DNA of 64,000 nucleotides from Streptomyces pyxinicus (GTDB lineage: Bacteria; Actinomycetota; Actinomycetes; Streptomycetales; Streptomycetaceae), in contig NZ_JANUGP010000010.1 in assembly GCF_024753135.1 (NCBI RefSeq), positions 124,001 to 188,000 on the forward strand. The letters run 5' to 3'. A program made the position numbers and the translations under genes. Below the pieces are notes generated by a model. It was not told the DNA's origin. It ran no database searches and worked only from the letters and a program-made list of their open reading frames with translations. Each line of letters starts with the position of its first letter. Position 1 is the stretch's first letter. Shown here piece by piece: positions 8,195 to 16,500 of this stretch.

Positions 8195-8224
8195 GGCCGC
8201 CGGTGGGTGCTCCCGCCGGCGGCC
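8195..8224. terminator. Bidirectional hairpin between PAS-LuxR gene and antA
   Basis: GGCCGCCGG, a 12-nt loop, then CCGGCGGCC form a 9-bp perfect stem in the 69-bp gap between the converging genes. No U tract follows, as is usual in Streptomyces. Confidence 0.55.
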
Positions 8225-8241
8225 ACCGGTGCGCACCCGAC

Positions 8242-8760
8242 TCAAGCCGCCGAGGGCTGCCACGCCTCCCGGAACCGCAGGCGGGCGCGGTGCAGCCGGG
8301 ACCGTACCGTGCCCACCGGCAGCGACAGGACCCGGGCCATCTCCTCCTCGTTGAGGCCGTAGGCGCGCAGCGTGAGGACCTGCCGGTGGGACGTGGACAG
8401 CCGGTCCAGCACGTCACTGATGTGCACGGCGTCCAGCGGATTCGCCTGCTGCCCCGGATCGACCCGCTGGTACGGCCCTTCCTCGCCGGCCCGTTTCACG
8501 GTGCGCACGGCCTCGCGGACCGTCACCGAACGGACCCAGCCGTAGAACGCGGTCGGCTCGCGCAGGGTGCGCAGGCCGCGGTAGACGGCGAGCAGGGCCT
8601 CCTGCGTCGCGTCGGCGCCGTCGTCGTGCGTGATGGACCGGCACAGCCGGGCGACGTACGGGATGATCCCGGTCAGCAGCTGGTTCATGGCCTGCTCGTC
8701 GCCCGCCTGGGCGCGCGGCAGCAGCGCCAGGGGCGTGGGGATGTCGCTGACGTTGTCCAT
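8242..8760 (-). CDS. antA: ECF RNA polymerase sigma factor AntA
   Basis: A 172-residue ECF sigma factor. Region 2 covers about 20-90 (AMNQLLTGIIPYVARLCRSI, DATQEALLAVYRGLRTL) and region 4 about 110-165 (LSTSHRQVLTLRAYGLNEEE, LPVGTVRSRLHRARLRFREA). No anti-sigma gene is adjacent. It lies 48 bp after antB on the same strand, matching the antBA transcript of known antimycin clusters, where this sigma drives antGF and antH onward. The C-terminus is WQPSAA: the terminal Ala-Ala is the feature reported to make the sigma a ClpXP substrate. Start is the ATG at 8760; its ribosome site is weak. Confidence 0.92.
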   Translation of the reverse strand: MDNVSDIPTPLALLPRAQAGDEQAMNQLLTGIIPYVARLCRSITHDDGADATQEALLAVYRGLRTLREPTAFYGWVRSVTVREAVRTVKRAGEEGPYQRVDPGQQANPLDAVHISDVLDRLSTSHRQVLTLRAYGLNEEEMARVLSLPVGTVRSRLHRARLRFREAWQPSAA

Positions 8761-8808
8761 GTCGGCGAAGGGCTCCTTACGGTGGCCGGTGCGGTGCGGT
8801 GAGCCGCC

Positions 8809-10104
8809 TCAGCCCGCCGGTGCGGGCGCGGGCTCGGCGGCGTCGGTGTGGGCGGCGAGCGCCGCGCTGACCTCGTCACGGAAGGCCCGGACGAACTCCG
8901 GGCTGAAACAGGCGGTGAAGTGCGGGAACTCGATGGCGAGCCGTCCCTCGAAGGAGACGACGCAGGCCATCACCGGACTGCGCCCGGCCGCCGGGAAGTA
9001 CTGCTCCCGGGCGGGCACCAGCCGGACGTCGGTGGCCTCCAGGCCCTCGGGCAGCCGGGGCCCAGGCACGACGCCCATGTTCGTGGCGATGACCGTCGCC
9101 AGCTGGAGGGTGGGGTTGCGGGGGATCTCCGGCGTGATCCGCATCTCCTGGGACGGGCCGTCGCCCGCGACGAACGCGGCGAGCCGCGCGTGCACGGTGC
9201 GGGCCAGCTCGACCGGGTCCGCGTCCGGGGTGACGTCCAGGGTCTGGAGATGGGTGGTGACGGCGGGGACCATCACCAGGGCGGGCACCGGCGGTGACAG
9301 CCGCGAGCGCAGGTCGACGGGGGAGAGGCAGCCGAGGGTGCGCGGCTCGTCGCCGGGCAGGCGCCGGCGGGCCGTGGTGAGCAGGGCCGCGGCGACCAGG
9401 GCGTGCACGGACACGCCGGCCGCGCGGGCGGTGCGGCGCAGCCGGCCGGTGCGCTCCTCGTCCAGCGTCAGCCGGCACACCTCGATACGGCCCTCGACGG
9501 CGGCCGGGCCGGTGACGTCGTAGCCGACCAGCTCGACCGGGTTCCGGCGCGCCGCCTCGGTGCGCCGCTCCAGGTACCCGGCGGTCTCCGCCGGGTCCGC
9601 CGGCGGCAGGAACGCGCTGACGGGCGGCGGCCAGGCGGGGGTGTTTGCCGCGGCGGCGGGCTGCTCCTCACCCTCGGCCAGGGCCCGGTAGCGGTCCCAG
9701 ATCTCGTTGTGCAGGGCGATACCGCTGTGCCCGTCGACCACGGTGTGGTCCACCGAGAGCACGAACAGGTGACTGTCACCGTCGGAAGCGCTGACCAGGA
9801 CCGCCCGGCTCAGCGGTCCGCCGACCGGCAGCGGCGTGTTCAGCTCCGTCGTGTGGGCCTCCTCGGCGGCGCCGGTCCGGGTGGTCAGGCGGGGACGCTC
9901 CGACTCCGCCAGCAGGTGGAGCGCGAAACCCTCGCCGTCCGGCACGACGCGGCTCCGCAGCGACGGGTGCGCCTCGGTGACCGCGTCGAACGCGGCCGAC
10001 AGCGCCTCGGGGTCGAGCTGGCCGCGCAGGGTGCAGGAGAGCACCGCTCGGCTTCGCTGCCCGACGTACAGCGTTTCCACCGGACACAACGCACGGCGCA
10101 TCAC
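8809..10104 (-). CDS. antB: Antimycin C8 O-acyltransferase AntB
   Basis: A 431-residue protein of the condensation-domain/PapA acyltransferase fold. The active-site HTVVDGHS (HxxxDG) is at about residues 119-126, with a late CLSPVDLRSR motif at the place of the structural DFG-like strand. In antimycin biosynthesis the family member attaches the variable acyl group to the C8 hydroxyl made by AntM. GTG at 10104 or the next codon ATG at 10101; the AGAGG site fits either. It is divergent from antC across 423 bp and probably co-transcribed with antA. Confidence 0.9.
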   Translation of the reverse strand: MMRRALCPVETLYVGQRSRAVLSCTLRGQLDPEALSAAFDAVTEAHPSLRSRVVPDGEGFALHLLAESERPRLTTRTGAAEEAHTTELNTPLPVGGPLSRAVLVSASDGDSHLFVLSVDHTVVDGHSGIALHNEIWDRYRALAEGEEQPAAAANTPAWPPPVSAFLPPADPAETAGYLERRTEAARRNPVELVGYDVTGPAAVEGRIEVCRLTLDEERTGRLRRTARAAGVSVHALVAAALLTTARRRLPGDEPRTLGCLSPVDLRSRLSPPVPALVMVPAVTTHLQTLDVTPDADPVELARTVHARLAAFVAGDGPSQEMRITPEIPRNPTLQLATVIATNMGVVPGPRLPEGLEATDVRLVPAREQYFPAAGRSPVMACVVSFEGRLAIEFPHFTACFSPEFVRAFRDEVSAALAAHTDAAEPAPAPAG

Positions 10105-10147
10105 CCAGGACCTCTTTCCGTCCGCTCATTCCCGAAAGCCGCGCGCG

Positions 10148-10162
10148 TTGACGATCGGTCAA
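10148..10162. promoter_or_regulatory. Palindrome upstream of antB
   Basis: TTGAC-GATCG-GTCAA is an inverted repeat (arms of 5, spacer 5) 44 bp upstream of the antB start. Read on the minus strand it also supplies TTGACC, a -35-like hexamer, but no convincing -10 follows. Confidence 0.3.
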
Positions 10163-10247
10163 TAACGCGGTTGCGGCTCGACGTCCTTTCGAGAGTGCAC
10201 GGTCGGGCCCGTGCGAATCCACCCGATGACCGGCACCCGAGGAAAGT

Positions 10248-10263
10248 CTCGTGTTTTCCCTAA
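10248..10263 (+). promoter_or_regulatory. Candidate PAS-LuxR box in antB-antC region
   Basis: CTCGTGTTTTCCCTAA matches CTVGGGAWWTCCCBAG at 13 of 16 positions, with an intact TCCC half. It is placed between the divergent antB and antC genes, the region where FscRI acts in S. albus. The regulator at 7522 is the candidate ligand. Functional use is inference. Confidence 0.45.
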
Positions 10264-10301
10264 AACTTGTCGCGGTCGCCGCTATCCCGGAACCCGCGTT
10301 C

Positions 10302-10319
10302 TTCAGGGAAACACCTGAA
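10302..10319. promoter_or_regulatory. 6-6-6 palindrome in antB-antC region
   Basis: TTCAGG-GAAACA-CCTGAA is a perfect 6-bp inverted repeat with a 6-bp centre, midway between antB and antC. It contains GGGAAA and so resembles a relaxed PAS-LuxR site, but with about six mismatches to the full consensus. It could be a second weaker site or the site of another dimeric regulator. Confidence 0.35.
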
Positions 10320-10438
10320 TTCCGCTCGGAGGGCCGGATCGGGCTTGACCGGCTTCGCCCGGCTGCCCCACCGTGAGGCCTCGTGAACCGGCGGCGGGCC
10401 GCGATACGGCCGCGCCCTCGGCGTGCGGCCCGTGCTGC

Positions 10439-10499
10439 CGGCCCCGTGGGCCGGGGCCGCATTCCTGTCAGACCGGCCCGGCTCGTGCCGGCCGGGCCG
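10439..10499 (+). other. Two GC hairpins in the antC leader
   Basis: CGGCCCC-N7-GGGGCCG (10439-10459) and CGGCCCGGC-N8-GCCGGGCCG (10474-10499) are perfect stems 14 bp apart, ending 28 bp before the antC start. If transcribed they form strong stem-loops in the 5' leader of the long antCDE message and could affect termination, stability or translation. The antC promoter is not obvious; TTGACC at 10345-10350 is a weak -35 candidate. Confidence 0.4.
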
Positions 10500-10527
10500 T
10501 TACGGCTTGCCACGTGAGGGTTGTGCT

Positions 10528-13500
10528 ATGTCACTCCACGAGGAGTCTCTCCCCGAGGACCCCGAGGACGAACGTCGACCGCTGTCCGGGCCGCTGTCCG
10601 GCGCCCAGGAGGGCCTCTGGTACGCGCAGCGGCTCGCCCCCGGCAGCGCCGCGTACAACACCGCGGAGGCGGTGGAGATCCACGGCGCCCTGGACACCGG
10701 TCTGTTCGAGACGGCGCTGCGCCGCACGGTGGCCGAGGCCGGCACCTTCGCGCTGCGCTTCGCCGACACCGACGACGGCCCCCGCTGCGGTCCGGCACCG
10801 GACGCGGACGACTGGCCGCTGCACCGGGCCGACGTGCGCGACGCAGCCGACCCGGAGACCGCCGCCTGGGAGCTGATCCGCGCCGACCTCGCGACCCCGG
10901 TGGACACCGACAAGGGCCCGCTGTTCGCGCACACCCTCCTCACCCTCGCCGCCGACCGGCACATCTGGCTGCTGCGGGCCCACCACATCCTGCTCGACGG
11001 CTACAGCTACAAGCTCCTCGGCCGTCGCCTCGCCGACCTCTACAACGCGCTGGCCGAAGGCCGCGAGCCCGGCCCCGGCGGCTTCGCGCCGGCCGCCCGG
11101 CTCCAGACGGAGGAGGCGGCCTACCTCGCCTCCGAACGCCGCGACCGCGACCGCGAGCACTGGGCCGGCCGCCTGGCCGGCCTGCCGGAACCGGCCCGCC
11201 TCACCCGCCGTACGGCCCCGCCGCGCGCCCCGTTCCTGCGCCGCACCGCCGAACTGGCCGCCCTGGACGCCGACGCGCTGTCCGCCGCGGCCGGCCGCCT
11301 CGACGTCACCCGCACCGACCTGCTGACCGCCGCCGTCGCCGTCTACCTGCACCGCATGACCGGCGCCGACGACCTGGTCCTCGGCATGGCCACCATGAGC
11401 CGGCTCGGCAGCGCGGCCCTGCGCACCCCGGGCACCGCCTCCGACGTGCTGCCCCTGCGCGTCACCGCCCAACCAGGCACGCCTGTGGCAGAGTTCGCGC
11501 GCACGGTGGCCGCCGAGCTGGCGGCACTGCGCCGCCACCAGCAGTACCGCGGCGAGTCCATCCGCCGCGACCTCGGCCTGCTCGGCACCGGACGCCGCCT
11601 GTACGGCCCCGTGCTGAACATCGTGCCCTTCACCGAGGACCTGGACTTCGCCGGCAGCACGGCCACCTGGCACCACCTGTCCGGGGGCGCCGTGGACGAC
11701 CTCCAGATCAGCGTCCGGCCCGGGACCCGCCCCGACACCCTGTGGTTCGCCTTCGACGCCAACCCCGACCTGTACGACGAGGACGAACTCGCCCTGCACC
11801 GGGACCGCTTCCTCGCCCTGCTGCGGCACCTGGCGCAGGTCGCGCCGACGGCCGCACTCGCCGACCTGGACCTGCTGCTCCCCGGCGAGCACCCGCGCGA
11901 CCTGCCGGTGCGCGAGCTTCCCGTCACGGCCACGCTCACCGAACTGTTCGAGCGGCAGGCGGGCGCCCGGCCCGGACAGGTCGCCGTGACCCACGAGGGC
12001 GCGCACCTCACGTACGGCCAACTCAACGAGGAAGCCAACCGGTTGGCGCGGCTGCTCGTGGCACGCGGCGCCGGACCCGGCCGGGTGGTCGCCCTCGCGC
12101 TGCCCCGGGGCCCCCGGCTGCTGCCCGCCCTGCTGGCGGTCCTCAAGACCGGCGCCGCTTACCTCCCGCTGGACCCCGGGCACCCGGCCGAACGGCTGCG
12201 CCTGGTGATGGCGGACGCGGACCCCGTCCTCCTGGTCACCGAGAGCGGCCTCGCCGGGGACCTCGGCGGCGCCACCCCCGCCGTCCTCCTGGACGACCCC
12301 GCCGTCACCGCCGACCTCGCCGGGCGCCCCGCCGGCGACCTCGGCGACGCCGACCGCGGCGGACCGACGGGCCCGGCCGACATCGCGTACGTCATCCACA
12401 CCTCCGGCTCCACCGGCCGCCCCAAGGGCGTGCCCGTCCCGCACGCCCATGTGGTCCGGCTGTTCACCGCGGCGGCCGAGCACTTCGACTTCGGCGCCGA
12501 CGACGTGTGGACCCTCTTCCACTCCTACGCCTTCGACTTCTCCGTGTGGGAGATCTGGGGCGCCCTGCTGCACGGCGGCCGGCTCGTCGTCGTGCCGTAC
12601 GCCGTCAGCCGCTCCCCGCGCGACGTCCTGCGGCTGCTGCGCGAGGAGGGCGTCACGGTCCTCAACCAGACACCCTCCGCCTTCGAACAGCTCGTGGACG
12701 CCGACGAGGAGACCGGCGCCGGCGCGCTGCGGTACGTCGTGTTCGGCGGGGAGGCGCTGCGCCCCGAACGGCTGCGCCCGTGGACCGGACGGCACGGCCT
12801 CGACCGGCCCGCCCTGGTGAACATGTACGGCATCACCGAGACCACCGTGCACGTCACCCACCACCGCCTCACCCCGGCCGACCTGGCGGACCCCCGGCGC
12901 GGCGGCGTCATCGGCACCCCGCTCGCCGACCTGCGCGTGTACCTCCTGGACGCGGGGGGCCGGCCCGTGCCGCCGGGCGCCGTCGGCGAGATGTACGTCG
13001 CCGGTGCCGGTGTGGCCGCCGGGTACCTGAACCGGCCCGAACTGACCGCCGAGCGCTTCCTGGACGACCCCTACGGGCCGCCCGGGGGCCGGATGTACCG
13101 CTCCGGCGACCTGGCCCGGCGGCGCGCCGACGGCACCCTCGACTACCTCGGCCGCGCCGACCAGCAGGTGCAGCTGCGCGGCTTCCGCGTCGAGCCCGGC
13201 GAGATCGAGGCCGTCCTCGCCCGGCACCCCGCCGTCACCCGCGCCGCCGTCGTCGTACGGCAGGCCGACAACGGCGCCCGGCAGCTCGTCGCCTACACCG
13301 TCACCGCCGGAGAACAGGCGCCCACGGCGGCCGAGTTGCGCGCCCACGCCGCCGCCCACCTGCCCGAGCACATGGTCCCCGCGGCCTGCGTCCCCGTGGA
13401 CGCCCTGCCGCTGACCGCCAACGGCAAGCTGGACACCGACGCGTTGCCCGCGCCCGACTTCACCGGGACGGCGGCCGGTACTCGGCCGGCGACCCCCGAA

Positions 13501-16500
13501 CAGACGCTGGTCTGCGGCCTGTTCGAGGACGTGCTCAAGCTGCCCCGGGACACCGTGGGCGTCGACGCCAACTTCTTCGACCTGGGCGGCGACTCGCTGC
13601 TCGCCACCCGGCTGCTGGCCCGGCTGCGCCACGAGTCCGGCGCCGACGTGCCGATCACCGCCCTGTTCGAGACACCGACACCCGCCGCGATCGCCGGGCT
13701 CCTCGACGGCCGCCCCGGCACCGCGCCCGCCCGGCCCGTCCTCGGCGCGCAGCCGCGTCCCGAGCGCGTCCCGCTGTCGTACGCCCAGGAACGCATGTGG
13801 TTCCTCAACCGGCTCGACGACGCGACGGCGACGTACAACATCCCGCTCGCCGTGCCGACCGGCCCCGCCGTCGACACCGAGGCGCTGCGGGCCGCGCTGG
13901 GCGACCTCGCCGACCGGCACGAGAGCCTGCGCACGGTGTTCGCCGACCACGACGGCACGCCGTACCAGCACATTCTGCCGCCCGGGGAACTGCGCCCCCG
14001 GCTGCGCGCCGTCGACTGCCCCGCCGAGGAGACCGGCGCGCACCTGGCCGCCGCCTCCCGGCACCGCTTCGACCTCACCGCCGAAAGCCCGCTGCGCGCC
14101 TGGCTGTTCGGCACCGGCGGCCGGCGCACCCTGCTGCTCGTCCTGCACCACAGCGCCGCCGACGGCTGGTCCCTGCGGCCCCTCGCCGACGACCTGAACA
14201 CGGCCTACGCCGCCCGCCGCGCGGGCACCGCCCCGGCGTGGGACGCGCTCCCGGCGCAGTACGCCGACCACGCGCTCTGGCAGCGCGCCCTGCTCGCGGG
14301 AGGTGCGGCCGAACGGCTCACCGCGCACTGGCGGCAGGCGCTGGCCGGCATACCCGAGGAGTGCACCCTGCCCGGCGACCGGCCCCGGCCGCCGGCCCCG
14401 CGCGGCGGCGCCCATGTCACCGAGCACGTGCCCGCCGCCCTGCACCGGGACCTGACCGGCCTCGCCGAACGCGAGGGCGCCAGCCTGTTCATGGTGCTGC
14501 ACGCCGCCGTCAGCGCCCTGCTCACCCGTGGCGGCGCCGGCGAGGACGTCGTCCTGGGCGTCCCCGTCGCCGGCCGCTCCGAACCCGGCCTCGACGACCT
14601 GATCGGCCTCATCACCAACACCCTGGTGCTGCGCGCCGACACCTCGGGCGACCCCGCCTTCCGCGAGCTGCTGGCCCGCGTCCGCCCGGGCGACCTGGCC
14701 GCGCTCGACCACCAGGAACTGCCCTTCGACCGGCTGGTGGACGAACTCAACCCGCCCCGCCTGCCCGGCCGGCACCCCCTGTTCCAGGTCATGCTCGCCC
14801 TCCAGAACAACGAGCCCGCCGTGCTCCGCCTCGACGGGGACGCGGTGCCGCTGCGGCCCACCGCCACCGGCACCGCCAAGTTCGACCTGTTCGTGGATGT
14901 CCTCGAACGGCACGCCCCGGACGGCACCCCCGACGGCCTGGACCTGCACGTCGAGTACGCCACCGACCTCTACGACCCGTCCACCGCCGAGGAGTTCGCC
15001 CGCACCCTGGGCCGGCTGCTCGCGGCCGTGGCCGCCGACCCGGACCTCCGGCTCACCCTGCTCCCGGCACCCGAGCCGCGCACCCCCGCCGGCGGCAGCG
15101 TGCCCGACACCGCCGCCCTGACCGAGGCGGCCCGGTCCGTGCCCGGCGTCCGCGACGCCGTCGCGCTGCCCGCCGCCGACGGGGGCGCGCCCCGGCTGTT
15201 CGTGGTGCCGGGCCGCGCCGAGGCCACCGAGGGCGTCGAACGGCTGCTGGAACGCACCGGCACCGCCGCCGTCCGCGTCACCGCCGTCAGCACCCTGCCC
15301 CGTACCGCCGACGGCGCCCCCGACCCGGCCGCCCTCGCCGCCCTGCCCGCCGTCGACCGGGCCGCCGCCGAGGACTGGCGGCGGCGCCTCGCCCGCGCCG
15401 CCGGTGTCACCGGCGCCGAGGTCACGGTGGAGAACACCCCGGAGGAACTGGCCCGCCGGCACGCCGGCCCGCCGCGCCGCACCACACAGCCGGCACCCGG
15501 CACGGCCGCCCCGGCCGACACCGGCCGCCGTCCCGCGCTCAGCGAGGGCCCGGAGCTGACCGAACCCTCCGTGTCCGGCTGGGGCGAGGCCCTGGTCCGC
15601 GCCGCCGAACACGCCCGCGGCGACATCGTGCACGTCCGGGCCGACGGCACCGAGACCCGCCGCGACTACGCCTCCCTGATCCCCGAGGCCTCCCGCGTCC
15701 TCGCCGGGCTCCGGCGCGCCGGACTGCGCCCCGGCGACCAGGTGATCCTCCAGTGCGACGACAGCGAGGACTTCCTCGCCGCCCTGTGGGGCTGCGTCCT
15801 CGGCGGCTTCGTCGCCGTCCCGCTGACCGTCCCCGCCTCCTACGACACCTCCTCGGCCGCCCTCACCAAGCTGGAGGGCATCTGGCGGATGCTCGGCCGG
15901 CCCTGGGTGGTGTGCTCGCCCGCGCTGGAGCCGGGCCTGCGCGGCCTCGCCGACCGGCGGAACTGGCCCGGCCTGCGCCTGACCACCGCCGCCGCGCTCC
16001 GGGACGCGCCCGAGGACCGCGACTGGTACGCCGCGCGGCCGGACGACCTGATCCTGATGCTGATGACCTCCGGCAGCACCGGCCTGCCCAAGGCCGTCCG
16101 GCTCACCCACCGCAACGTGCTCACCCGGTCCGCCGCCACCGAGGCCATGAACGCACTCGGCGCCGACGACGTCACCCTGAACTGGATCCCGCTCGACCAC
16201 GTCACCGGCGTCGTCATGTTCCACCTGCGGGACCTCTACCTCGGCTGCCGGCAGATCCACGCGCCCACCTCCTGGATCCTCCAGGACCCCACCCGCTGGA
16301 TGGACCTCGCCCACCGGCACCGCGTCACCGTCACCTGGGCCCCCAACTTCGCCTTCGGCCTCCTCGCCGAACAGGCCGACCGCTTCCGGGACCGCGACTG
16401 GGACCTGACCCCGATGCGGCTGGTGATGAACGCCGGGGAGGTCGTCGTGGCCGCCGCCGCCCGCGGCTTCCTGCACGCGCTGCGGCCCTTCGGACTGCCG

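Noticed and set aside
10339..10380. antC promoter with TTGACC as -35
   Set aside because: No acceptable -10 lies 16-19 bp downstream, so I did not list it as a promoter feature.
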